Origin: Polyporus tsugae
Taxonomy: Eukaryota > Basidiomycota > Agaricomycetes > Polyporales > Polyporaceae
Assembly (NCBI GenBank): GCA_024305745.1
Contig: JAHRBS010000010.1
Location: 3,479,501 to 3,543,500 of the forward strand
Length of the DNA stretch: 64,000 nt
Reading direction: 5' to 3'
This document shows, one piece after another, positions 36,934 through 47,445 of this stretch. The stretch's first letter is position 1. The number at the start of each line of letters is the position of its first letter. Below the pieces are notes generated by a model that made no database searches, was not told where the DNA came from, and saw nothing but the letters and a program-made list of their open reading frames with translations. A program made the translations under genes and the position numbers.

Positions 36934-37295
36934 TGTGAAACCTCGGACCTTCAGGGCTTGAGCGTTGAGCGAAGTCGAAGGCGCCGAGTAAAAACAAGAG
37001 AGTCTCACGACACACGAGGAGAGCGAGTGGGGTAGGTCGTAGTATCGAGAGAACTGCGGTTCGTCCCCCGCAGAGTACAGGCTTATATACGTAGCTAGGG
37101 TAGACAACAGAGACTGAATAGAGAGGGGACGCGTCAGCACATAGGGGGACGCGTAAGCCTGAGAGGGACGTGTAAGCCGGGAAAGGGATAAAGGATGATT
37201 AAAAGAGAGAGAGAGAGAAACAAAGAGGATTGTCGAGCATGAGGCGGGGCGCCTGATTAGGACGGATATGGTAAGTGAGACGCCGGGACCTTACA
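36934..37295 (-). repeat. 3' LTR of element 1
   Basis: 362 bp, differing from the 5' LTR at four sites: an A/G in the CTTCAGGG/CTTCGGGG segment, two GCG/GCA differences in the GACGCGT repeats, and a GCG/GTG difference in GGGGCGCC. It contains a GA/CT simple repeat and a TATATAAG box in element sense. Confidence 0.96.
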
Positions 37296-37355
37296 TTCGC
37301 CCTCCAGGACTTGTGGACAAGTCCTGCTACCACCCGGCCGTCTACTAACTACCGT

Positions 37356-40300
37356 CTACATCCGGTCGTCCTCAGGGTCTCCAAGGCTAACGGTATCTTC
37401 ATCGTTGTCAGCGAGCTGGTCGACCATCTCGTCGTCGAGGGTCTGGGAGGAAGGTCCCGCAACAGGCTGATCATGCGTCTCAGCGGGGCCTGCATATTTG
37501 CCGCCCTTGTGCTTGCGCACGCGCTGCTTCTTGGTCGGCTTTGGCTGGACACGGTCGCCCAGGCGAGCAGCAAGAGATCCGCCAGGTCCACCAGGATCGC
37601 CGGGGCCACGAGGTCCACCATGCCTACCTCCGCTGTGTCCACCACGGAATCCACGTGCGCCACCGCCACGCCCGCCGTGCCCTCCAAACCCGCCGTGCCC
37701 TCCAAACCCGCCGTGCCCTCCAAACCCGCCACGCCCTCCGAACCCACCGCGTCCTCCACCGCGCCCGAAAGGCGGTCTGCCACGAGGGACGAACGGCGCA
37801 GCCGCGCGGGGAGTGCGAGCGTCCTCCAGAAGCTGTTGGAGGAGCTGTCCTTTGGTGCCGGAGCGGTGACCCAGGATCGCGGTGAATGTGTCGGTCGGAA
37901 GCATCACCATACCCATAGCCGGGTTAACCGGCTGAAGAGCAGGAGCGCGAGGAGCAAAGACAGAGTCGATGAGCTGAGTGTACTCGCGGGGACCCGGCGC
38001 GTAAGGGTGAGTGATTCGATATGCTTTGTAGTACCCTTCGGGCGGGTTGCCCGGGTACGTGCCGCGCGTCAGGTTGTTGAGCCACGCGGCGAACTGCCGA
38101 GCGTAGTTCCTCCAGAGGACGCCGTTGTCGGCCGTATACTGGTTAGGAGCGCGAGACATGTCGAAAGCGGTGTTGTGCAAAGTAGAAGGGCTAGGATAGC
38201 GAGCGCGGTGTGTACTGGGTTGTTGTTCCGTTCGCTTGAGTCCTACCACTCTTATAACATCTTCAACTATCCTCGCCTCGTTGTCTGTTTCCTTCGTGCA
38301 CTGTGCCACCAGGACTGCGACTGCGTTGACCTTCACCTCAGTGGCAAGTGTGCCACTGGTGGCGTCCTCGAGTTCAGGTGCATGGTCTTTGAGTTGACAG
38401 ATATTCGTAATGCCCAGGGCCTCGCAATATTCGGTCAATGCTTGTAGGTGCTTTACATCCCGGTAAGGCACCCAGGTGACATCCCCCGTCGACCACTGCA
38501 CTTTGAACTTGGCATCGGCACCCTGCCCGATGTGCGAGAGAATCCTGTCTACCGCCCATTCCCGCGGCTGCTCGCCGAATCCAGGAAGCTGATGATATTG
38601 ACGGCCAGGAAATCTACGATCATCGTTTGCAAAGTGCGGATGCAAAAGCGATGCATGGAATGCATTGTTGAGGCCTCGTGCCTTCAATTCTTCTGACAGA
38701 TCCAGCTGATAGGTCGCGCCCTCCACGAGGACCTTGCTAATACGGAATGGTCCCAAATACTTAGGCACTAGTTTCCGTGCGCGCGCCTTAGGCAAGCTAA
38801 GATTCTTTGTTGATAGGTATACAAGGTCCCCTTCTGTGAAGGTAGCCGGGCGGTGGTGTTTGTTTGCCTGCACCACCTGTCCAACACGCGCCCCAATAAT
38901 GGCGTCATGCGCGGACATGATGGCCTCCTTCATGTGCTGCGCGAAGGCCTCCACACCGGGATATTTGGACTCGGACGCCCACACCAGGCTACGCGGCATC
39001 TGCCCGTAGTTCATGAAGAAAGGTGAGAACCCTGTCGTCTCGGATCGTGCGGTGTTCATTGCGAGCTCGACCGCGGGCAAGCGCTGCACCCAGTCCTTCT
39101 GGTTAGGGCGCACGCACTGGCGCAACATCTGTGTCATTGTGCGGTTGGCCCGTTCAGTTGCGCCGTCTGTCTGGGGGTGATAAGATGATGAGAGGCGCAA
39201 CTCGGTGCCAAGGAGTTCGTGGAGCTTCCTCCAGAAGATGCTTGTGAACAATGCATCACGATCACTGATGATCCGTTCCGGCAGGCCATGTAACTTGTAC
39301 ACATGCTCAAACACCACCTCTGCGATCTCGGCCGCACCGTAGGTCTGCAAGGTGGGTACAAGATGCACCATAGATGTCAACTGATCAATTATCATGCAGA
39401 TCATGTCGAATGAGCCGTGGCAGTTGTCCGAGGCCGGTAGCGGCCCGACAAAATCGATGCCAATGTACTGCCAAGGGCGGCGCAGTACTGGCATAGGCTT
39501 GAGAAGCCCCAACAGCCGCGTCGTCGCCGACTTTGTAGTGGCGCAAACCCCGCACGTCCTGCAGTACGTGCCCGTATCTGAGACCATCTCCGGCCACCAA
39601 ACCTCGCCGCGCAAGTACTCCAAGGTCTTGCGCGTGCCAAGGTGCGCCAGAATTGAATGCGCATGGCGAAGCAGGACCTCGCGAAGCCGGCGCGAACCCA
39701 CAAGGATATCGGGGATACACAGCAGGTAAGCCCCGTCATCAGTCACTTTGTATAGCAGTCCATCCAGGTACTTAAACTGCGGGAACTGATCTGGAGCCGC
39801 GAAGATCTTTTTGAAGTACGGGTCCTTGACGTAGCGACCGCGCATACATCCTGGCAACTCCATCCCGGGTTCTCCGGCCGTGGAAACCACGCTGCCTGGG
39901 ACGGCACTGGCCGCGGTTTCTTGCGCTACCTCCGTAGGGCCTTGTGCTGCCTCTACAGGTGAGTAGCATTGATTGTAGCCACCCTGGTTGGTAGTTTCAC
40001 GCGCCTCCTCTTCGTCCGAGGATCCGGTCTTGTCCTTGACCTGAGGCTGGCATTGGTGTCGCACTGTTTCAGCATATGCGCCAGGAGCTTTAGGGTTGTT
40101 CGCGATACGTGCGGACCGCCGTGGCTCAAAGTCGATTACAGCCGCGGCACCTGTGTACACCGGGCGCGAGATCTCCAGACCGCGTGACATGATTGGTACA
40201 CCCGCACCATCATCTCCCACATATTCAGTTCCAGCGCGCTCGATTCCGAGAGGTTTGTCGCTGTAGATGGGTGAGAGCGCATCTGCAAAGACATTGGTGT

Positions 40301-43300
40301 CGCCCGGGATGTAGTGGATCTTAAATCTGAATTCGTTCAGAACGTCCAGCCACCGGCTCTGCCTTGGCGACAGGTTCCGTTGTGCCATCAGAAATTCGAG
40401 GGCCTTGTGGTCTGTACAGATCCGGAAACTTGCGCCATACAGCAGTGGACAAAAGCGCTTCAATGATTCAACAATGGCCAACAGTTCCTGCTCATGCACT
40501 GGGTAGTTCTGTTGTGCTGAGTTGAATTTTCCTGACCAGAACGTGATGACCTTCGCGGTCGCAATGTTGTTGCCCTGACTAATGTATCCACTCGCACCCG
40601 TCAGAGACGCATCGGTTACCAGGTTAATCACGGGCGCGCCCTCCGAGTAATTAAGGGCCACGCGCCGATTGTCACGGAACTTGTGCACAATATCTTTAAC
40701 CTGCTCGAAAGCGCGCTGATGGGTATCAGTCCAGTTCCAGGGCTTCAATCCGCTGGTCATGGGGGCAAGAATTCCCATTGGAATCCGGATACCCTCGCAG
40801 TCCGGTGCGAGGAATCCCACTGCACCGAGAAAACTGCTCAAGAGGCTCTTGTTTGTGGGAACTTTCCAATTCACCACTGAGTCGACCTTGTGCGGGTCCA
40901 TTGCGATACCCTTATCGTCGATGATGTGCCCCAGAATCCTAAGCTTTGAAGCAAAAAAATTCATCTTGTCCGCACCGAGAAAGAATCTCTCGCGCCACAG
41001 CACATCAAACACAAGCCGGACATGCTTCATATGATCTTCGATAGTATCTGAATAAATCACGATATCATCCAAGTAAACATCCATGAACACGCCAATGTAA
41101 GGGGCGAAAACGTGGTTCATTACAGCTTGATAAGTAGCTGGCCCATTGATGTCACCCTGCTGGAGAACTAGGCTAACCATAGTACCATCAGGTGTCGTGA
41201 ACAGTGTCCGGGATACGTGCTCAGGGATCACACGAATCTGCTCGTACGCATCCTTTCCATCAATCAAACTGCGATACTTGTGTTTGATGACGTTTCGGAG
41301 GATCCCGTCAATATCCGGAAGCGGTGCGGTCAACTTGTGAGTGTTCGCATTTTGCTGCCGCTTGTCCACCACTGTCTGTAGCCGCAATTCCCCGTCATTA
41401 GGATCGCGCGGCGGCTTCGGGATCATGAGCATGGGTGATGCATTAGTGCCTGATGCCATCTTCCATCGTCCGGACTCCAAGTACGCCTGTTTCTTCTCAT
41501 GCCAGAGATGTCTCATCGCATCCGGGCACTTTGAAGGCCTCCACGAGTACACCTTGCTCTCGTCAATGATCGGGATCGTGTGGTTGACTGCGCGCAGCAG
41601 AGGCAGCTCCGCGCGCGCACCGTCCTGACATAGGTCTACCGCCTCGCGACACAGTTCCTCGCGCAGCTTGCCCAATTCATCCTCGAGTAAGTCCGCCGCC
41701 GCCGAGGTAATGACTGCAATTTCCTCGCCCTGTATATCAACCGGCTTAGTGGACCCGATGGATATGCGAATCGGGTTAAGACCGATCGCAACCTTGTGCT
41801 GGAATAGGAATGGCGTTCCCAGTATCATATCGTAATTGTCCAGGTTCACGACATTGAACCGCCGCCTGCAGTTGATATCCTGATACTTGAAATCAACCGT
41901 AACACAGCAATTGATCTTCGAGCATGAACCGTGTACCGCGAGTTGTACTGGGAGTGGCTTTGCGAGAATCTCCTTCGTGAGTCCGAGCTGATCCACAATT
42001 GTGGTGGACAGGAAATCCGCCATGGACCCTGTGTCAACCAGCGCACGCACAGGCTTCCCATTCACATGCACTGTCACGACGATTGGTTTAGGAAGCGTGC
42101 GGGTGAAATCTTTAGTTTTCATTGCATTCCATTCAACCGCTGGGATCCAGTTCGCTGGTCGGTCTTGTTTCTTGCCTGTCTTGGGTTTTACCCCTGTCCG
42201 GGCAGCGCATACCATAAGGACCGCCCACCTCTGTCGACGCCGCTGCTCGCGCGCCATGCGTGACTCGATCACATCAAGTCCGGCATCTTCTACGACAGTG
42301 GCTATTACACTCCGTGCATTGAAGGCTGCCGAGCGCACTTCTTCATGTCCGATAAACAGCAGGTCATCCTCTTCTGGGAAAGAAATACTATATCCCTCAG
42401 GATGCGGCTCCACTCGCACAGAGTGGCCCATGGTGAAGAGATTGGGATATTCCTGCTGGAGCATGCTCATGAGCTTTGCCTTAAGCCAGAAGCGAGCGGG
42501 GTGCCGCTTGTCTGACACCCCGCGCAATGGAAAACCCGAGCCCCATTCAGGGCGGGGAGGCATGGAAGTGTACTCGTTCCATGCGTCCTGTACCATGTCT
42601 GGGATTCCCCATTCGGGATCATCCATTTGCGCGTGCGAAACAATGAACTCATCAGGACTCTCCTCCGGTGCGAGGTGATCAATAATGATAAACTCGTCGT
42701 CAACAAGTTCGCCGCTGTTGGTACGGATGGTGAACCGCTCCTCCGGCTCCATCCCAGCTTCTCCTGCTTCCTCAGGATCAAAGTAACTGACGAGTAAGGT
42801 CAGAAGGTACTCGATGCAGTCCGCTGCATGTGCGCATGCCCAGATTGCTTTGCTGCCCGGGCTGTGCTCGAATACTTCCTCCTCGTGCTCGGCTACATCA
42901 TCCAGTCGAACCTCATTGAACTCGCTGGTGTCGATCCGAACTGACGCGACGTTCATGCCCCCGCCTGCTTGACGGGCCCGTTCAGCGAGCTGCTCGAGGT
43001 TCGCAAACTGGATAGAGCTCGCGCTGACACCGAAGTTTGGTGCCCTCGCTGTCTTGCGTGTGGTACAGTTGCGGCTCTCGTGGCCTTTCTCGCCGCATGT
43101 GAAGCATCGACCGTCCGCGCGCAGCTTATCACGTTGTTCTTTGGTCAGTCTATCAGACTGGTTACCCTTCTTGTGGTCACCACGCTTATGTTGGTTAGGC
43201 TGTGGCTTTCCCTGCGCGGGCCTGTTGCCTTGGTCGCGATGATCACGTGGTTCCTGGCGGTGCTCACGCCTGTCCTGCTGCTCACGCGCAGGCTGGTAAG

Positions 43301-45425
43301 GTTCAGGTCCCGTGGCGTGGTTCAAGAATCGTCCCCAATTGCGTCCGGGAACCTGTCCTTCGAATGCGCGCTCGTCGCGCCGGGCCTCGAGGTAAGCTTC
43401 TTCCCGGCGCGCGGAGTACTTGACCATTTTGTCCAATCGGGTGCACTCCGGATGAAGCCCCTTCTCAATGAGATACACTCGAATGTAGCCATGTACACCG
43501 CGCCAGAAAATCTGGGCCAACTGGAAATTGGACACGTCGGGGAAGCGGGCAGCGAGATGTTGGATCTCGCGCACGAAGTCGCGTACTTTAGCTTTCCCTT
43601 GAACTGACCACTCCAGCCGCAGCCGAAGCTGTGCCTTATAGTCTGTCGGGAAACAGTAATCAAACAGAGCTTCGTATAGACTAGCCATCGTCCATTCCAA
43701 TTGACAAGTAGCTACATGTTTCATGAAGAACTTGCCGGCTGTTCCGGTCAAGAACTGTACTACAAGCTTGATGGCGAGTTTATCCGACAGACCGTACAAA
43801 TCCCGCCAAGTATCCACTTCGTACGTCCATTGGTCGAACAGGTCGAGGTCAGGTGTGCCGTTCCAGGAGAACGGAGGTTTGATCTTGACTCCGGTGAGGG
43901 CCTTGCGGACGCGCTGTGCCTCGCGCTTCTGCTTCTCCCTGTGGCGCTTCTCGCTGGGAGTCTTTCCCTTACGGCCGTGCCCTGAGTTCGACAACGAGCT
44001 AGAATCATCGCTGCTGTAGCCAGACGAGCTCGAGCTATCCGACAAATCGCTGTCCGAGCTCGAGCTGGATGAAGATGGCCCCGGAGAAGGAGGGCCAGGA
44101 GGACCGCGCCCTCCAGCCGCCATAGAAGCACGGAACCACCCTCCTTCTGGGACCTGAGAAGGCTCCCGTTTGAACTGAGTCGGGCCACTGGGCGTGCTTT
44201 CCTTGCCCTTCTTGGATTTCGGCATCACCTTGGCTTTTTTGGACTTAGCGTGCCCGCCCGTGACGTACTCGCGCAGGAAATCGCGCTGGTCCTTAGAGTG
44301 GCCCTGCACGCCCTTGCCCTTTTGGTTGGCCGTGTATCTGCCATCCGAGCCAGCTGGAGCCTCGGGCTCCTTGTTGTCATCCGAGGGGACTTTGACTATC
44401 ATGGCCATTACGTCCAATCTGTCCGCCTGCTCGCACCTTTCGCGCTCGTCCACGGCAGTGAGAATGGAAGCTTCAATTGCGCGTTGGACGTCGCGCTCAT
44501 TGTCGCTCGATTCTACATCCCGCCAGAAGTCCTGAAGCAGGGACGGATCCACTGTGATATTCGGCAGGACAGGTGTTCCGTTCGGGCTGAACAGCCAATC
44601 GACCGGGATGGGACCATACTGGTCATCGTCCTCACAAAGGTCGAACCATGACGGGAAGTACTGGGCTGCGACGGAGATAACGTCCTGGGTCGACAGCCTT
44701 GAGCTGGACCCCGCCACAGTAACTGTCCAACCGTCGTCGGGAGCGCGGTCACTCTCAAACGGAGAGGACTCCAGCAACTCCTCGATCTCATCCTCCTCCG
44801 AGCGAGAGCTAGCAGCGTGTGCCACCGTCTCAGCTTCGGGGATCGCAACTTCCTCAACAGGAGCTCCGGTGCTGGACGCGACTGGCTCACCATCGGGTGG
44901 CGATGTTTCTACGATGGGAGCTCCGGCGCTGGGCGTGGCCAGCTCACCATCGGACTGCGAAGCCTCAACAATGGGCGCTCCGGTGCTGGGCGCGGCCAGC
45001 TCACCGTTAGACGTCAGCGTTTCTGCGTTGGTCTGCTTCGTCGCGCGCAAATTCTTGACGCGCGTGCCATTGTGACCGTGGTACACCAGGTCGACCTGCG
45101 CGGGCGTGAGTGCGCCTGCGCGGGCCAACTGGGCGACCTTGCATGTCATCCTCCGGTTCTCGACCGGGTCCGCAAGCTGATCGAGGTCAGGGAGACCCCA
45201 CTTGATTCCAAGCTCCATGTCCATCGCTGCGAACAGCGGCAGGCTTGGGTGGACCCGGGAGGCACTAGACTCGGGCGCCGGAAGGATGCACAGATGGGAC
45301 AACGTACTGGTAGCTTCCAACGAGCTCGGCTCCGCGACTGGAGTCTGCTCGTCCGCGACGGGGGCGGCCACCTCCTTTGAGGTCCGTGCGCCCGTGTGCT
45401 TCTTGCTAGCAAAAGTGGTAGACAT
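37356..45425 (-). CDS. Gag-pol polyprotein of element 1, with RGG-rich C-terminal extension
   Basis: An uninterrupted 2,689-residue frame. The gag part has three ~20-residue repeats (GELAAPSTGAPIVEAS type, ~140-200), a coiled capsid-like region and a CCHC knuckle CFTCGEKGHESRNC (~770). The protease has ALVDTGSMADF (~1,130). Reverse transcriptase has FMDVYLDDIVIYSD (~1,450). RNase H begins VTDASLTGASGYIS (~1,605). Integrase has the zinc module (HSILAHLGTRKTLEYLR, then CRTCGVC), and its core includes GIDFVGPLP, SDRDALFTS and SSYHPQTDGATERANR. A chromodomain-like module follows (FKVQWSTGDVTWVPYRD, ~2,300). A further ~360 residues carry GGFGGHGGFGGHGG repeats (~2,555-2,595) and a basic patch (KPTKKQRVRKHKGGKY). 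All catalytic motifs look intact. Confidence 0.95.
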   Translation of the reverse strand: MSTTFASKKHTGARTSKEVAAPVADEQTPVAEPSSLEATSTLSHLCILPAPESSASRVHPSLPLFAAMDMELGIKWGLPDLDQLADPVENRRMTCKVAQLARAGALTPAQVDLVYHGHNGTRVKNLRATKQTNAETLTSNGELAAPSTGAPIVEASQSDGELATPSAGAPIVETSPPDGEPVASSTGAPVEEVAIPEAETVAHAASSRSEEDEIEELLESSPFESDRAPDDGWTVTVAGSSSRLSTQDVISVAAQYFPSWFDLCEDDDQYGPIPVDWLFSPNGTPVLPNITVDPSLLQDFWRDVESSDNERDVQRAIEASILTAVDERERCEQADRLDVMAMIVKVPSDDNKEPEAPAGSDGRYTANQKGKGVQGHSKDQRDFLREYVTGGHAKSKKAKVMPKSKKGKESTPSGPTQFKREPSQVPEGGWFRASMAAGGRGPPGPPSPGPSSSSSSSDSDLSDSSSSSGYSSDDSSSLSNSGHGRKGKTPSEKRHREKQKREAQRVRKALTGVKIKPPFSWNGTPDLDLFDQWTYEVDTWRDLYGLSDKLAIKLVVQFLTGTAGKFFMKHVATCQLEWTMASLYEALFDYCFPTDYKAQLRLRLEWSVQGKAKVRDFVREIQHLAARFPDVSNFQLAQIFWRGVHGYIRVYLIEKGLHPECTRLDKMVKYSARREEAYLEARRDERAFEGQVPGRNWGRFLNHATGPEPYQPAREQQDRREHRQEPRDHRDQGNRPAQGKPQPNQHKRGDHKKGNQSDRLTKEQRDKLRADGRCFTCGEKGHESRNCTTRKTARAPNFGVSASSIQFANLEQLAERARQAGGGMNVASVRIDTSEFNEVRLDDVAEHEEEVFEHSPGSKAIWACAHAADCIEYLLTLLVSYFDPEEAGEAGMEPEERFTIRTNSGELVDDEFIIIDHLAPEESPDEFIVSHAQMDDPEWGIPDMVQDAWNEYTSMPPRPEWGSGFPLRGVSDKRHPARFWLKAKLMSMLQQEYPNLFTMGHSVRVEPHPEGYSISFPEEDDLLFIGHEEVRSAAFNARSVIATVVEDAGLDVIESRMAREQRRRQRWAVLMVCAARTGVKPKTGKKQDRPANWIPAVEWNAMKTKDFTRTLPKPIVVTVHVNGKPVRALVDTGSMADFLSTTIVDQLGLTKEILAKPLPVQLAVHGSCSKINCCVTVDFKYQDINCRRRFNVVNLDNYDMILGTPFLFQHKVAIGLNPIRISIGSTKPVDIQGEEIAVITSAAADLLEDELGKLREELCREAVDLCQDGARAELPLLRAVNHTIPIIDESKVYSWRPSKCPDAMRHLWHEKKQAYLESGRWKMASGTNASPMLMIPKPPRDPNDGELRLQTVVDKRQQNANTHKLTAPLPDIDGILRNVIKHKYRSLIDGKDAYEQIRVIPEHVSRTLFTTPDGTMVSLVLQQGDINGPATYQAVMNHVFAPYIGVFMDVYLDDIVIYSDTIEDHMKHVRLVFDVLWRERFFLGADKMNFFASKLRILGHIIDDKGIAMDPHKVDSVVNWKVPTNKSLLSSFLGAVGFLAPDCEGIRIPMGILAPMTSGLKPWNWTDTHQRAFEQVKDIVHKFRDNRRVALNYSEGAPVINLVTDASLTGASGYISQGNNIATAKVITFWSGKFNSAQQNYPVHEQELLAIVESLKRFCPLLYGASFRICTDHKALEFLMAQRNLSPRQSRWLDVLNEFRFKIHYIPGDTNVFADALSPIYSDKPLGIERAGTEYVGDDGAGVPIMSRGLEISRPVYTGAAAVIDFEPRRSARIANNPKAPGAYAETVRHQCQPQVKDKTGSSDEEEARETTNQGGYNQCYSPVEAAQGPTEVAQETAASAVPGSVVSTAGEPGMELPGCMRGRYVKDPYFKKIFAAPDQFPQFKYLDGLLYKVTDDGAYLLCIPDILVGSRRLREVLLRHAHSILAHLGTRKTLEYLRGEVWWPEMVSDTGTYCRTCGVCATTKSATTRLLGLLKPMPVLRRPWQYIGIDFVGPLPASDNCHGSFDMICMIIDQLTSMVHLVPTLQTYGAAEIAEVVFEHVYKLHGLPERIISDRDALFTSIFWRKLHELLGTELRLSSSYHPQTDGATERANRTMTQMLRQCVRPNQKDWVQRLPAVELAMNTARSETTGFSPFFMNYGQMPRSLVWASESKYPGVEAFAQHMKEAIMSAHDAIIGARVGQVVQANKHHRPATFTEGDLVYLSTKNLSLPKARARKLVPKYLGPFRISKVLVEGATYQLDLSEELKARGLNNAFHASLLHPHFANDDRRFPGRQYHQLPGFGEQPREWAVDRILSHIGQGADAKFKVQWSTGDVTWVPYRDVKHLQALTEYCEALGITNICQLKDHAPELEDATSGTLATEVKVNAVAVLVAQCTKETDNEARIVEDVIRVVGLKRTEQQPSTHRARYPSPSTLHNTAFDMSRAPNQYTADNGVLWRNYARQFAAWLNNLTRGTYPGNPPEGYYKAYRITHPYAPGPREYTQLIDSVFAPRAPALQPVNPAMGMVMLPTDTFTAILGHRSGTKGQLLQQLLEDARTPRAAAPFVPRGRPPFGRGGGRGGFGGRGGFGGHGGFGGHGGFGGHGGRGGGARGFRGGHSGGRHGGPRGPGDPGGPGGSLAARLGDRVQPKPTKKQRVRKHKGGKYAGPAETHDQPVAGPSSQTLDDEMVDQLADNDEDTVSLGDPEDDRM

Positions 45426-45522
45426 GTCTAATTAAACCGGTATAAGAAAAGACATCAGCGTACGGGTGATCAAGCCGACACGTGATAGATATGATACTAA
45501 GAAAAAGATACAACTCAAAAAA

Positions 45523-45884
45523 TGTGAAACCTCGGACCTTCGGGGCTTGAGCGTTGAGCGAAGTCGAAGGCGCCGAGTAAAAACAAGAGAGTCTCACGAC
45601 ACACGAGGAGAGCGAGTGGGGTAGGTCGTAGTATCGAGAGAACTGCGGTTCGTCCCCCGCAGAGTACAGGCTTATATACGTAGCTAGGGTAGACAACAGA
45701 GACTGAATAGAGAGGGGACGCATCAGCACATAGGGGGACGCATAAGCCTGAGAGGGACGTGTAAGCCGGGAAAGGGATAAAGGATGATTAAAAGAGAGAG
45801 AGAGAGAAACAAAGAGGATTGTCGAGCATGAGGCGGGGTGCCTGATTAGGACGGATATGGTAAGTGAGACGCCGGGACCTTACA
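45523..45884 (-). repeat. 5' LTR of element 1
   Basis: 362 bp, 99% identical to the 3' LTR. In element sense it starts TGTAAGGTCCC; a GTATATAAG box lies at ~45671-45680 and is the likely core promoter. The internal region next to it (TTTTTTGAGTTGTATC in element sense) is not a canonical tRNA primer site. Confidence 0.96.
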
Positions 45885-47445
45885 CGCGTGCACACACGCA
45901 CACACACACGCACACAGACAGAAGTATAACAAACTGACATTTGCCTGTGCTCGCCTATAACCCGTAGTACGAGTACAGGCAATCTGCAGTGCGCCGGTCA
46001 AATCAGAAGTGGCGAGTCCGAGTCAACACCAGTGCAAAGGCTGGTTTCCAGTCATGATTTTGTGCCGGTACAGTACACGATTCCTAGCGGCTTTAACTCT
46101 TCTCTAGACTAAAGCCTCTGTTCAACAGGGAACAACTTGAATTGTCTGGCTACACCACGGGAGAAGGAGTCGGTGCAATGGCGGCGACGAATGAGGTTCA
46201 TTCGGCAACGGCCAGGGCGGATACCACATCCTTCGTTTGCTTAGCGCTTAGCACGGTTGCTTGTCTGTCGCTCGCTCGCAACGCAACTTCATGACGCTTT
46301 TTACGGCGGGCTTGCATCTGAAGGAACCAGTATCTGCTTCTTATAACCGCCTGCCACGCATGCCTCCCTGCTCACCTTCAGTAGATGAACAGCGTGAACC
46401 TGGTTGGGAATAGTATTGCAGGTATGCACAGACCATCATGCATCGAATGCCGAGGAGATCCTTGTCTTTCTGACATTAATGGCAGATTTTACACTCATAG
46501 CGTGTGTCGGAATTACCGGCCTCAGTAAGGTTTGCAGATCCTCCTTGAGAATCACAAAATGACATTGGCGCGTGCTTCACCATAACTTGTAAGTTCGTGC
46601 CTTACAGATCGTACCTTGCAGTGAGCTTCGTTCAACCATCGCAGTCACTAGTCACTCTTCAAAGCTTCGAGTTCCAAATGCTCTCGGCTCAGATACCAGG
46701 GCAAGGGTGCAGCGGGAATGGCGGGCAAGCTATATAGGCAAGTGGCCGTGTCGGTCACCAAATTCGCAGCCTGGGCAGGAGGTTATTATCAAGGAGATCA
46801 TGGGCGGGACATCGAAGTCTGCCCTACTCAGCGATGGGGTGTCTGTGTTGGCTATATATATGTTGGCTATCTAGAAGCTCCATGGCGTCGCCGGAACGGT
46901 GAGTCGGTACAGTGTGCATCCGTTGTTCGGAATCAGGCAAGTCAGTTGACTAATATACAGAGTGCTTCTACCCTAGCTCTATCCGACGGGCTTGGGGTCC
47001 ACCTGCGAAGACGTCACTGAGGGAGCCGAGTATGCGAACCTTATAAATGGTTTGTCGGCCGCCAATAGTCGATGATAGTCCCGACGTTGATCGACCGTTG
47101 TGACGTCTGCACCGTCTCGATTCTTTGGGACGAAGGTCAGCTCGCCCATCTTACTCACACAGATCTCTCTGGACTCATCCTAGTTGCGTTGATGTCTCTG
47201 GATCTCCTGATATGGCAGGGTTCCGTCATCGAGTTCTAGCTTTGATGACTAATGAACAGGTGTGCCAAACGCGACCACGGCGGTCAATGGCCGTCGACGA
47301 CTCTCTCCGCCACCCTTATCACAAACCCTGTTTATCCCGCTCCCCTCAAAACCTGCGCTCGCTGGAGTCGTCTCATTTGTCTCATCCACCTCCGTCAACC
47401 ACCGCCATGCTTGAAACAGAATCGCACATGCGGGCACATCTCACA
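45885..47445. other. Upstream region of F-box gene 1, partly duplicated at 57.9-58.7 kb
   Basis: It opens with the CGCGT target duplication and a CA microsatellite (45889-45920). From ~46200 to 46490 it aligns with 58080-58345 (shared CCGAGGAGATCCTTGTCT and ACTTCATGACGCTT/CCTTCATGACACTT). From ~47110 to the ATG it aligns with ~58355-58690. The ~620 bp between (46490-47110) has no counterpart in the second copy and is either an insertion here or a deletion there. No gene recognised. Confidence 0.6.

Larger units (their letters stand above)
36934..45884 (-). mobile_element. Ty3/Gypsy chromodomain LTR retrotransposon, nearly intact (element 1)
   Basis: An 8,951 bp element coding on the minus strand. 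It is bounded by 362 bp direct LTRs starting TGTAAGG and ending TTTCACA in element sense, with a 5 bp target duplication CGCGT at 36929-36933 and 45885-45889. The LTRs differ at only four positions, so the insertion is recent. A purine-rich tract (GGAGGGCGAA) abuts the 3' LTR at ~37296-37306. No tRNA primer site starting TGG adjoins the 5' LTR. One long open frame codes gag-pol. It sits ~600 bp past the dehydrogenase and next to a CA microsatellite. Confidence 0.96.

Noticed and set aside
36934..37140. ORFs with MLTRPLSIQSLLSTLATYIS as a conserved small protein near 37.0 and 45.6 kb
   Set aside because: Both lie inside the two LTRs of element 1 and are identical because the LTRs are; no separate evidence of coding.
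45480..45522. Self-priming site in element 1 like that of elements 2 and 3
   Set aside because: The bases after its 5' LTR share at most a 7 nt match (TAGTATC) with its R region, offset from the LTR end; too weak to claim.
45971..45985. CA-rich stretch beside element 1 as a regulatory or CRISPR-like array
   Set aside because: It is a simple CA microsatellite beside the target duplication; no spacer-repeat structure exists and CRISPR is not expected in a fungal nuclear genome.
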